NCBI GenBank assembly: GCA_959020715.1
Contig: CAUESV010000007.1
Coordinates: 1-64,000, forward strand
Length of the DNA: 64,000 bases
Direction: 5' to 3'
Source: an uncultured Collinsella sp.
GTDB lineage: Bacteria; Actinomycetota; Coriobacteriia; Coriobacteriales; Coriobacteriaceae
The position numbers and the translations under genes were made by a program. The notes below the pieces were generated by a model that did not search any database, was not told the DNA's origin, and was given only the letters and a program-made list of their open reading frames with translations. Positions 40,768 through 48,704 of this stretch are shown here, piece by piece (positions within the stretch are counted from its first letter, which is position 1; every line of letters begins with the position of its first letter).

Positions 40768-41757
40768 CTAGTTTCCCTGCGCGCCCGAGATGCCGTTTTG
40801 CAGGGCGTTCCAAGCATCCGTCGCCATGCCGCCCAAGTTCTGCGCGGTATCGCCCAGGTTTTGTGCCGTATCGCCCAGCTCTTGCGCCTTGTCTCCCAAC
40901 TCCTGCGCCTTGTTGCTCAAGTCCTCCAGCGTATTGGAGCTCGAGCTGTCGGTACCGCTTTGGTCGTCGGACGAGTTGCCCGAGCTGTTCTTGTGCGTGA
41001 GTTGAATTTCGAGGTTGCCGTTGTCGTTATAGTAGGCAGAAGTAACGACCCAGTTGGCATCGACGACGGGCGTTGAGCCATCATCAGTCAGGACCACGGC
41101 ATTCGAAAGATCGGCGCCGCGCGACTTGAGGAGCTTCTTGGCGTTGGACCAGTACTGCCCCGAGATATCGCTCAGATCGACGGTACTAGACGAGGCGGAC
41201 GCGGTTTGCTCGGCAGTGGTATCGGCCGTTGAACTCCCCCGCTTGTTGAGCATGCCCGACACGATGGCAAACACAACCGACAGCGCAAAGAAGATCGCCA
41301 GCACGATGAGGATCTTCTTGATCACGCTCGACGAACGCGACGGCTTCTTCTCCTCGTCCTCGCCATATTGCGGAATCGACTTGGGGTACTCGCGATACGG
41401 CTCGCGCGACTCGTAGCGAGACTGTGCCGTGCGAGGCATATACGTCGTCTGCTGAGGCTGCGGAATGGGATTTTGCGGCAGGTCATCATAGGGATTCGGC
41501 GTCGAGGCAGCATAAGAATCCTGCGGCGCATAATCAAACGGATCCGGAGCTGCGTTGCCATAGGGGCCTTGCGAAGATGCAGCGTAAGAATCCTGCGCCG
41601 TGTCACCATAGCCCATAACCCGGGTGGGCTCGGCAGAAGGCTGCGTCGCGGCGGGGTCGGTATAACCGGGGTTGGGAACAACGCGGGTCGCATCGGCGCT
41701 ATCGCCAGCCTGCGCGGAACCGTAGCCACCCATTACGGTCGTCTTATCCTGGTCCAT
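40768..41757 (-). CDS. Single-pass membrane protein with phospho-threonine-like motifs
   Basis: 329 residues. The cytoplasmic N-terminal region (about 130 residues) is rich in Tyr, Pro, Gln, Ala and carries three Thr motifs, KTTVM, DATRVV and EPTRVM, of the kind phosphorylated by Ser/Thr kinases and read by FHA domains. A basic stretch (KKPSRSSSVIKK) leads into one membrane segment (ILIVLAIFFALSVVFAIVSGM). The outside part has a small PASTA-like unit (YWSNAKKLLKSRGADLSNAV) and a Ser/Asn linker, then heptad-like AQELGDK/AQNLGDT repeats. GGAAAGGAA precedes ATG 41757. Role unknown, perhaps cell-envelope signalling. Confidence 0.75.
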   Translation of the reverse strand: MDQDKTTVMGGYGSAQAGDSADATRVVPNPGYTDPAATQPSAEPTRVMGYGDTAQDSYAASSQGPYGNAAPDPFDYAPQDSYAASTPNPYDDLPQNPIPQPQQTTYMPRTAQSRYESREPYREYPKSIPQYGEDEEKKPSRSSSVIKKILIVLAIFFALSVVFAIVSGMLNKRGSSTADTTAEQTASASSSTVDLSDISGQYWSNAKKLLKSRGADLSNAVVLTDDGSTPVVDANWVVTSAYYNDNGNLEIQLTHKNSSGNSSDDQSGTDSSSSNTLEDLSNKAQELGDKAQELGDTAQNLGDTAQNLGGMATDAWNALQNGISGAQGN

Positions 41758-41873
41758 GCAACGATTCCTTTCCGTCGCCGTAAGCATCAAGTTATCCATG
41801 CATTCTACCCGCGCAAAAGCCTATGGTGGGCAAAGCCCGTCGGTATCTACAAGACATGCGCGGGCCTAAGGAT

Positions 41874-41910
41874 AAAAAAGCCCCGCCGGGCCTTGTGGGC
41901 ACGGCGGGGC
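41874..41910 (-). terminator. Terminator of fhs
   Basis: On minus, GCCCCGCCG (41910-41902) pairs with CGGCGGGGC (41888-41880) and is followed by six T. It lies 25 bases after the fhs stop. Confidence 0.9.
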
Positions 41911-41935
41911 GGGCTAGCAGCTATGGACAGCAGAC

Positions 41936-43603
41936 TTAAAACAGGCCGGTGATGTTGCCGTCGTTGTCAACGTCGATGTTCTCGGCCGCGGGGACCTTGG
42001 GCAGGCCCGGCATGGTCAGAACACTGCCAGTCAGTGCGACCACAAAGTGGGCGCCGGCGGAAACCTTGAGCTCACGCACCGTGATGCGGAAGTTCTCGGG
42101 AGCGCCCAGGGCCTTGGCGTTGTCGCTAAAGCTGTACTGCGTCTTGGCCACGCACACCGGAAGGTTGCCAAAGCCGTTCTCGCGCAGCTCGGCGAGCTGC
42201 CGCTTGGCAGCCGGCGTAAAGTCGACGCCGTCGGCGCGGTAGACCTTGGTGGCAACAGCCTCCAGAGCGTCGGCCACATCGGCGCCGTCCTCATAGGCAA
42301 ACTTAAACTCGCTCGGCTGCTCAATCAGACGCATGACCTCATCGGCCAGGTCGAGCGCGCCCTCGCCGCCCTTGGCCCAGACCTCGGAAAGCTTAACGTT
42401 GACGCCGAGCTTCTGGCACTCGGACTCGATGAGCGCAAGCTCGGCCTCGGTGTCCGTCGGGAATCGGTTGATGGCGACCACGCAGGGCAGACCATAAACG
42501 TTCTGGATGTTGTCGACGTGACGCAGCAGGTTGGGCATGCCAGCCTTGAGTGCCTCGAGGTTCTCCTCGTTGAGGTCGGCCTTGGCGACGCCACCGTTGT
42601 ACTTCAGCGCACGAGCGGTCGCGACGATCACGACGGCGCTGGGGCGAACGCCCGTCATGCGGCACTTAATGTCGAGGAACTTCTCGGCACCCAGATCGGC
42701 ACCGAAGCCGGCCTCGGTAATGGCGACATCGCCAAAGCGCATCGCCATACGCGTGGCCATGATAGAGTTGCAGCCGTGGGCAATGTTGGCGAAGGGACCG
42801 CCGTGGACAAACGCGGGCGTGCCCTCGAGCGTTTGCACCAGGTTGGGCTTGAGCGCGTCCTTAAGCAACGCGGCCATGGCACCCTGGGCCTTGAGGTCGC
42901 GAGCACGGACGGGCTCGCCGGCAAAGCTATAGCCGACGACGATCTCACCCAAGCGTTCCTTGAGGTCGCTGATGCTCGTAGACAGGCACAGGATTGCCAT
43001 GACCTCGGAGGCGACGGTGATATCGAAGCCGTCCTCGCGCGGCACGCCCTGGGCCTTGCCGCCAATGCCGTCGATGACGTGGCGGAGCTGACGGTCGTTC
43101 ATATCGACGACGCGCTTCCAAGTGATGCGCTTAACGTCAATACCGAGCTGATTGCCCTGCTGAATATGGTTGTCGAGCATGGCGGCCAGCAGGTTGTTGG
43201 CAGCACCAATAGCATGGAAGTCGCCGGTAAAGTGCAGGTTGATGTCCTCCATGGGGATGACCTGGGCCCAACCGCCACCGGCGGCACCGCCCTTCACGCC
43301 AAACACGGGACCGAGCGAAGGCTCGCGCAGGGCCACGGCGCTCTTGACGCCGCGACGACGCAGGCCATCGGCCAGACCGATGGTCGTGGTGGTCTTGCCC
43401 TCGCCCGCAGGCGTTGGGTTGATAGCGGTCACGAGGACGAGCTTGGCCTGGTGATCAGTCGGCTCGTTGAGCAGTGAATAGTCGACCTTAGCCTTATCGA
43501 AGCCGTACGGAATAAGGTGCTTAACGTCGACGCCGGCGTTCTTGGCCACCTCGGTAATAGGCAGCGGCGTGACAGAACGTGCGATTTCGATGTCAGTAGG
43601 CAT
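41936..43603 (-). CDS. fhs: Formate-tetrahydrofolate ligase
   Basis: It makes 10-formyl-THF from formate, THF and ATP. 555 residues, normal length. Motifs: the ATP loop TPAGEGKTTTTIGLADGLRR, LREPSLGPVFGVKGGAAGGG, GDFHAIGAANNLLAAMLDNHI, FVHGGPFANIAHGCNS, and VTEAGF-like AITEAGFGADLGAEKF. AAAGGA 6 bases before ATG 43603 fixes the start. With FolD-like and FchA at 28.5-30 kb it gives the methyl-branch folate steps between formate and methylene-THF, for C1 supply or formate assimilation. Monocistronic, with a strong terminator. Confidence 0.96.
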   Translation of the reverse strand: MPTDIEIARSVTPLPITEVAKNAGVDVKHLIPYGFDKAKVDYSLLNEPTDHQAKLVLVTAINPTPAGEGKTTTTIGLADGLRRRGVKSAVALREPSLGPVFGVKGGAAGGGWAQVIPMEDINLHFTGDFHAIGAANNLLAAMLDNHIQQGNQLGIDVKRITWKRVVDMNDRQLRHVIDGIGGKAQGVPREDGFDITVASEVMAILCLSTSISDLKERLGEIVVGYSFAGEPVRARDLKAQGAMAALLKDALKPNLVQTLEGTPAFVHGGPFANIAHGCNSIMATRMAMRFGDVAITEAGFGADLGAEKFLDIKCRMTGVRPSAVVIVATARALKYNGGVAKADLNEENLEALKAGMPNLLRHVDNIQNVYGLPCVVAINRFPTDTEAELALIESECQKLGVNVKLSEVWAKGGEGALDLADEVMRLIEQPSEFKFAYEDGADVADALEAVATKVYRADGVDFTPAAKRQLAELRENGFGNLPVCVAKTQYSFSDNAKALGAPENFRITVRELKVSAGAHFVVALTGSVLTMPGLPKVPAAENIDVDNDGNITGLF

Positions 43604-43747
43604 GGGCGGTCCTTTCGTTACCGAATGAGAAAAAGACCAATTCAGCATAGCACGGGCGCGCAATAGTAAAACGCCCATAACCGATGAATGGCGATATGTT
43701 TATCCAATGCTCAGCGATAGCCTACAGACTAGCCAAAACAAAGCGCC

Positions 43748-44815
43748 CTAAACGGTAGGTTCAATCCCCAGGTGCTCAAAGGTGCGAAGGGTTGCCTGAC
43801 GGCCCTGCGGTGTACGAATCATCAGCCCGCACTGCAGCAGATAGGGCTCATAGACATCCTCGAGCGTGCCCGGGTCCTCGCCCACCGCGCTGGCAAGGGT
43901 CGTAAGTCCCACGGCACGACCGGAGAACGTCTTGGCGAGCGTCTCCAAAATGCGAATATCCATCCAGTCCAGGCCGAGCTCGTCGATCTCAAAGAACTCG
44001 AGTGCCTGACGGCAGATATCGAGCTCGATGGGGCCGTTGCCGCGCACCTGCGCATAATCGCGCACGCGCTTGAGCAGGCGGTTGGCAAGACGTGGCGTGC
44101 CGCGCGAACGCGAGCCGATCTCGAGCGCACTGGGGTGGTCGATTGTCACGCCCAGGATGGTTGCCGAACGCGTCACAATCTGGGCGAGCTCCTCGACCGT
44201 GTAGTAATCCAGGCGATATGAAATGCCAAAGCGGTCGCGCAACGGGCCGGTCAACATGCCCGAGCGGGTCGTTGCCGCTACCAGCGTAAACTTGGGGATA
44301 TCCAGGCGAATCGAGCGCGCCGCCGGACCCTTGCCAATCACGATATCGAGGGCAAAGTCCTCCATCGCGGGGTACAGGACCTCCTCGACCGAACGGTTAA
44401 GGCGGTGGATCTCGTCGATAAACAGCACATCACCCGGCTGCAAGTTAGTAAGGATGGCCGCCAGGTCGCCGGTGCGCGCGATGGCCGGACCACTCGTCGT
44501 CTTGATCTGAGCGCCCAGCTCGTTGGCGATAACGGTGGCCAGCGTGGTCTTGCCCAGGCCCGGAGGACCCGAGAAGATCACGTGGTCGAGCGTCTCGCCG
44601 CGGCTCTGCGCTGCCTCGATGAGCACGCGAAGGCTCTGCTTGATATGCTCCTGACCGCAGTAGTCATCCAAGCGCTGGGGGCGCAAAGTGCGGTCGACAT
44701 CGAGGTCCTCGGCCGTCAGCTCCGAGCCCACCATGCGCTCGCCGTGCGCCATGGATGCCGCCGGCGAGTTGCCGGGCGTCGCCCACAGGTCCTGAGAGTC
44801 ATCGGCTTCCCACAT
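43748..44815 (-). CDS. ruvB: Holliday junction branch migration ATPase RuvB
   Basis: A 355-residue AAA+ motor that drives Holliday junction branch migration with RuvA. Walker A GPPGLGKTTLATVI, Walker B FIDEIHRLNR, sensor ATTRSGMLTGPLRDRFG and the arginine finger region are all present. It starts at ATG 44815 overlapping the ruvA TGA by one base (TGATG), so the genes are translationally coupled. Last gene of ruvCAB. Confidence 0.97.
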   Translation of the reverse strand: MWEADDSQDLWATPGNSPAASMAHGERMVGSELTAEDLDVDRTLRPQRLDDYCGQEHIKQSLRVLIEAAQSRGETLDHVIFSGPPGLGKTTLATVIANELGAQIKTTSGPAIARTGDLAAILTNLQPGDVLFIDEIHRLNRSVEEVLYPAMEDFALDIVIGKGPAARSIRLDIPKFTLVAATTRSGMLTGPLRDRFGISYRLDYYTVEELAQIVTRSATILGVTIDHPSALEIGSRSRGTPRLANRLLKRVRDYAQVRGNGPIELDICRQALEFFEIDELGLDWMDIRILETLAKTFSGRAVGLTTLASAVGEDPGTLEDVYEPYLLQCGLMIRTPQGRQATLRTFEHLGIEPTV

Positions 44816-45435
44816 CACGCATCCATTCCGAGTCGCTTAAGCGCCGCGCCGAGCAGATCCTCGACACGCATATCCTGCCCATCATACCCGCTCAGGGCAA
44901 CATCGGTCTCCTGCAGGCTAAAGCCCATGGAAAGGAGTGCCGCACGGGCATCATCAATCGCCGAAGGAGCGGCGGCGGGAACCGGCATCGCAACCTGGCC
45001 GGGAATCACGTCGACCGGCACAAAGCCCTTATCCTTGGCAAAGGTGCTCTTGAGTTCCAGGATCAGGCGCTGAGCTGTCTTTTTGCCCACACCGGGTACC
45101 TTGGCCATGCCCTTGTCGTCCTCGGCCATCACCAGCGAATACAGCTGCCCCACGGTATAGGTGGAAAGCACGGCGAGCGCCAAGCGCGGGCCAACGCCCG
45201 AGACGGACACGAGCCGGTCGAACATCGTGCGCTCATCCTTTGAGGAAAAACCGAAAAGTGTCATGGCGTCCTCGCGCACCTGCATACGCGTGTAGAGGCG
45301 GACCTCGCCGCCGGGCGTCGGCAACGTGGCCGCAGTGCTGCCCGAGATGCCGAGCTCAAAGCCAACGCCCGACACATCGACGACAGCAGAACTCATCGTG
45401 GACTCGACAAGCGTTCCGTGGAGCTGGGAAATCAT
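44815..45435 (-). CDS. ruvA: Holliday junction branch migration protein RuvA
   Basis: 206 residues. The N-terminal OB fold (MISQLHGTLVESTMSSAVVD to LYTRMQVREDAMTLFGF) is followed by two helix-hairpin-helix motifs (VSVSGVGPRLALAVLS; VPGVGKKTAQRLILELK) and the C-terminal RuvB-binding domain (DDARAALLSMGFSLQETDVAL). It forms tetramers on Holliday junctions and loads RuvB. Its ATG overlaps the ruvC stop by one base, and its stop overlaps ruvB. Confidence 0.96.
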   Translation of the reverse strand: MISQLHGTLVESTMSSAVVDVSGVGFELGISGSTAATLPTPGGEVRLYTRMQVREDAMTLFGFSSKDERTMFDRLVSVSGVGPRLALAVLSTYTVGQLYSLVMAEDDKGMAKVPGVGKKTAQRLILELKSTFAKDKGFVPVDVIPGQVAMPVPAAAPSAIDDARAALLSMGFSLQETDVALSGYDGQDMRVEDLLGAALKRLGMDA

Positions 45436-45956
45436 CAGTATCCGGTTCCTCTCTGTTGATAGAACTCGCCACCGGTGAGGGCGCGGGTGCGGCTGAGGTT
45501 TACGTGGCATATGGCGCAAGCCAGGGCATCGGCGGCATGGTCGGGATGCGGGTCGTGGTCGAGCTGCGTGAGCGTGCGTACCATGTAGGCGACCTGCCGC
45601 TTGTCCGCGGCGCCGGTGCCCACCACAGCCTGTTTGATCTGCATGGGCGTGTACTCGCCAATCTCGAGCGCGCACTCCGAAAGCGCCACGAGCGCAGCAC
45701 CGCGGGCATGCGCCGTGGGGATGGCCGAACGAACGTTGGCGCCAAAGTAGATGCTCTCGACAGCAGCCGTGTCGGGTCGATAACGCTCGACGACATCCTT
45801 AAGGTCATGGGCGATATGCGACAGGCGCACCGCGAGCGGACTTCCGGCACTGGTCTCGATGCAGCCGTAGGCACGGCAGCGAACCTCGCCACGCCGCTCC
45901 TCGATAATCCCCCAACCCGTATGAGCCAAACCGGGGTCGATGCCCAAGATAACCAA
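45435..45956 (-). CDS. ruvC: Holliday junction resolvase RuvC
   Basis: 173 residues with the resolvase acidic residues in VILGIDPGLAHTGWGII (first Asp), AAVESIYFGANVRSA (Glu) and PDHAADALACAICH (last Asp). It cuts Holliday junctions symmetrically. The start is not certain: TTG 45956 places the family start VILGIDPG directly after AGGGGAGG with a 5-base gap, whereas GTG 45977 would put that site inside the gene. First gene of ruvCAB; a LexA-type box lies 56 bases upstream. Confidence 0.94.
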   Translation of the reverse strand: MVILGIDPGLAHTGWGIIEERRGEVRCRAYGCIETSAGSPLAVRLSHIAHDLKDVVERYRPDTAAVESIYFGANVRSAIPTAHARGAALVALSECALEIGEYTPMQIKQAVVGTGAADKRQVAYMVRTLTQLDHDPHPDHAADALACAICHVNLSRTRALTGGEFYQQRGTGY

Positions 45957-46011
45957 GCCAACCTCCCCTCGCCACAAGCACAGCGCAAGACAAGGCCCCG
46001 CGCATCATTCA

Positions 46012-46031
46012 CGAACGTCTGTTCTAGAATA
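46012..46031 (-). promoter_or_regulatory. Probable SOS (LexA) box with adjacent -10 for ruvCAB
   Basis: CGAACGTCTGTTCT (46012-46025) matches the Gram-positive LexA consensus CGAACnnnnGTTC. On minus a TATTCT (46031-46026) directly abuts it as a -10 box, so bound LexA would cover the transcription start. GGCCCCG/CGGGGCC arms flank the site and may form the upstream terminator. Confidence 0.75.
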
Positions 46032-46073
46032 ACACAACGGGGCCAAGATGCTTAAAGCAAGATTGCTTCTGCC

Positions 46074-48059
46074 CTAGTTCTGGCTAAAGAATGGGAACTG
46101 CCTCGGATCAACCGGCGGATGCGGCATCGGGCCACCCTGGGGACTACCTTGCGAGCCGCCCTGACCGCCCATCATCTTATCGATGGCGTCCTGAACCTCA
46201 CCCTCGAACTTTTTCATTCCCTCGTGCAAACGACGCTGACCGTCCTCGGAGCGCAGCTCCTCCATCTGCTCGGGCGAAATACCCAGTAGCTCGCCCAGCA
46301 CGCCCATCATCTCGTTTCGCACGCGCTCGCTCGTATCCTCGTCAGCAAAACGGCGCACCTCGGCGCGCGCCAGCGCATCGACCGTCATGCGTTCCTTGCC
46401 GCTCAGCCCCAGGTCGGACCACGCGAGCATGTACGGCCAGGCGCGCTCGACAAACGAACGGGCCGAGACGATCGGCGCCGTCGGCAGCATGCGGCGGGCG
46501 GCCTCGCCCTGACGCACGAGCATCAGCAGCAGCGAGCAAGCCTCGGGCTTGCCGGCGGCCATTGGGATGTCGTCGAAGGGTCGGTTGCGGTCCACGTGCG
46601 CCTCGAGCGCGCCATCGACCTCGCCCGGCTCAAGCCCACCGAGCAGCTGCGCCGCGCGATCGAGCATGTCGACCGGGCCGTCGAGCGTCGAGAGCGCCCG
46701 CGCCAGCACGCGCTCCATGCAATCTTCCACCGCGTTGAGCGTCACGAGCTCCTGCGGCACCACGGCAGACGTGCGGTTGCGCACGCGCGCCACAAACTCG
46801 AGGGTCGACAGATACACATCGCCAAAGGGCGCGTAATCGCCCTGGTAGCCACCGCAAAGCGCCGGTGCCGCCAACGCGTACTCGGTCTTGGAAAGCGGGC
46901 TCAGAGCCATCGCGCCCAGCTCGAGCGCCGTGTCCTCCAACATGAGGCCCAGCGCACGCGAACGCAGGCGCTCGGCATCGCCCGCCGACACATCGCGGTC
47001 GAGTACGCGCGCCGCATCCGGCGCATCGCGCTCAACCGTGCGAATATGCAGGCGCTCGGCAATGGCGCGAACGGCGGCACAACGGGCGGCCTCGGCCTCT
47101 TCCTGCGCCGGCGTAAAGATGCGGTTGCGGTCCAACACCAGGCCAATCACATTGCGCGAGCCCAATGCATCGACAGCCAGCGCCGCAAGCAAAGACGACG
47201 GCAGATCGCCCTCGAGCGCCACCACGGCGCGCGACGTACCATGGGCACGGGCGTTATCGCGCACAGCGAGCACCAGCGCCTGCCACAACCACTCCTCGGA
47301 ACGAAACTCGGGCAGCTCGTGGTCCTCCAAAGCATCGAGCATTACGCCGCGCTGAATCTCCTGAACCAGCAGGCTCTCCTCAAAACACGGCGCCTGGGCC
47401 ACCACGCGCCCGCAATCGTCGAGCACAAACGACCCGCCGGTATACACCGACTCGTCATAAGCACCAACCGGCGCCATGCAGGCAAACCATACGCTACGCT
47501 TGGAGGCGATCTTGCGGTAGGCACCGCTGCGAACGGCGGCAATGGCGGCCGTCTCACGGTCGGTCATGTCAAACGCGTTGAACTGAAAATAGGCGATAAG
47601 GTCGACGCCGGTCGGCAACATCTCGAGCTCGCGGTCCAAGTCGAAGATCACGGCGATACGCACGCCGTCCACATCAAAGACCGGCGGCGCCCAACGGGCA
47701 TCGCCGGTCCCACCGCGCTGCAGGGCAATGCTCGAACGGGCCGGCACCACATGGCCGTCCTTGAGCATCATGTAGTCGAGCAGGGGCTGGCCCTCAAACG
47801 AAACCGCCGCGGGCACGATGCAGATCATATCGAGTTCTTGGATACGCTCGGCGACGCCGGTCAGGCCCGTCAGCATGTCGTGCTCAAAGTCGGCAGCGCC
47901 CACCAAGCCGCCGGGCAGAGCGCCCATAAAGAGCGGAGCCGGGACGCACAGCACGCGCGCCCCGCGCTCGTGGGCCAAACGGGCTTGGTCCTCGATGCGA
48001 CCGCAAATGCCCTCAATATCACCCAGGCGCATATCGATCTGTGCAAGTGCGAGCTTCAT
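46074..48059 (-). CDS. NadE-like protein with degenerate amidase and synthetase active sites
   Basis: 661 residues in the two-domain layout of glutamine-dependent NAD synthetase. The N-terminal nitrilase-like domain (MKLALAQIDMRLGDIEG) has lost its triad as I align it: the FPE glutamate is Ala (VPAPLFMG), the ICED cysteine is Phe (VIFDLDRE), and the Lys position is Arg. The C-terminal domain has EGDLPSS (about residues 283-289) in place of the SGGxDSS pyrophosphatase loop, although SKTEYALA and GDYAPFGD survive. It ends in an unusual Gly/Pro/Gln tail. The frame is intact and long, so the protein is retained, perhaps as a regulator or scaffold. An active enzyme is unlikely; a true nadE should exist elsewhere. 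Confidence 0.8.
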   Translation of the reverse strand: MKLALAQIDMRLGDIEGICGRIEDQARLAHERGARVLCVPAPLFMGALPGGLVGAADFEHDMLTGLTGVAERIQELDMICIVPAAVSFEGQPLLDYMMLKDGHVVPARSSIALQRGGTGDARWAPPVFDVDGVRIAVIFDLDRELEMLPTGVDLIAYFQFNAFDMTDRETAAIAAVRSGAYRKIASKRSVWFACMAPVGAYDESVYTGGSFVLDDCGRVVAQAPCFEESLLVQEIQRGVMLDALEDHELPEFRSEEWLWQALVLAVRDNARAHGTSRAVVALEGDLPSSLLAALAVDALGSRNVIGLVLDRNRIFTPAQEEAEAARCAAVRAIAERLHIRTVERDAPDAARVLDRDVSAGDAERLRSRALGLMLEDTALELGAMALSPLSKTEYALAAPALCGGYQGDYAPFGDVYLSTLEFVARVRNRTSAVVPQELVTLNAVEDCMERVLARALSTLDGPVDMLDRAAQLLGGLEPGEVDGALEAHVDRNRPFDDIPMAAGKPEACSLLLMLVRQGEAARRMLPTAPIVSARSFVERAWPYMLAWSDLGLSGKERMTVDALARAEVRRFADEDTSERVRNEMMGVLGELLGISPEQMEELRSEDGQRRLHEGMKKFEGEVQDAIDKMMGGQGGSQGSPQGGPMPHPPVDPRQFPFFSQN

Positions 48060-48096
48060 GGCTCAGCCCTTTCCGTCGTAAACCATCGTTGTCGTA

Positions 48097-48130
48097 GTAA
48101 AAGCGCCGGCCGCATGATGCAGTCGGCGCT
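48097..48130 (-). terminator. Terminator of the superoxide reductase gene
   Basis: On minus, AGCGCCG pairs with CGGCGCT (48130-48124 and 48108-48102), followed by TTTT. It separates it from the NadE-like gene. Confidence 0.7.
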
Positions 48131-48176
48131 CGCATGTGCATATGCTAGCTATAATACCCCGAGCCGGGGCGCGCTC

Positions 48177-48539
48177 CTAGAACGTCGCGGACCACAGCCC
48201 GTGCAGGTTGCAATAGGCATAGACGGTACCGGTCTTGGAGCCCCCGGCAAAAAACGTCGCGGGCTTCATACCGGGCTCAAGGTAATGGACCTCCAGACGG
48301 CCCTCGGCCTCAAGGGCAATCCACTCAATATAGTGCTCGGGCAGGCTGGGATGCTCAACCGAGCCCACGCGTGCGCGAATCACGTGACCGTCGCGCTCGC
48401 TCTCAACGACCGGCACGTGCTTCTCGTGCGCCGCGTCCTCGGTGTTCGCGGTCAGCTCCGTGCAGCCGGCAGGGGTTGCAACGTCGTTGCCAAGGGCGGC
48501 AATGAGCTTGCCGTCGGGGTCCTTAAAGAATTTCGCCAT
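48177..48539 (-). CDS. Superoxide reductase (desulfoferrodoxin/neelaredoxin family)
   Basis: 120 residues. It reduces superoxide to peroxide in anaerobes using a His4-Cys iron centre. The centre's ligands are visible: HEKHVPVVE, EHPSLPEHYIEW, and CNLHGLW with Cys and His at the C terminus. The N-terminal stretch aligns with the desulforedoxin domain of desulfoferrodoxin but keeps none of its four-cysteine site (one Cys, in PAGCTEL), so only the catalytic iron remains, as in class II enzymes. AAAGGAG precedes ATG 48539. Monocistronic. The electron donor is probably a rubredoxin, not seen here. Confidence 0.9.
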   Translation of the reverse strand: MAKFFKDPDGKLIAALGNDVATPAGCTELTANTEDAAHEKHVPVVESERDGHVIRARVGSVEHPSLPEHYIEWIALEAEGRLEVHYLEPGMKPATFFAGGSKTGTVYAYCNLHGLWSATF

Positions 48540-48704
48540 GATGTTCTCCTTTGCTGATGTGCCGATGTTCTTGATGGTTCTTATGCCCAAAGGCAGGCAA
48601 ACCATCCATGGCATTGCAAATGAACACATAACGGATCAGGCAAGCGGTCGGGCCAAAATGCGTCGACCGTCCTGCCCGCTCCAGCAGTCCCACCCCGCGC
48701 GCGG

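Noticed and set aside
46596..48557. A 653-codon plus-strand frame
   Set aside because: Antisense to the NadE-like and superoxide reductase genes; no motif and His/Arg-rich shadow composition.
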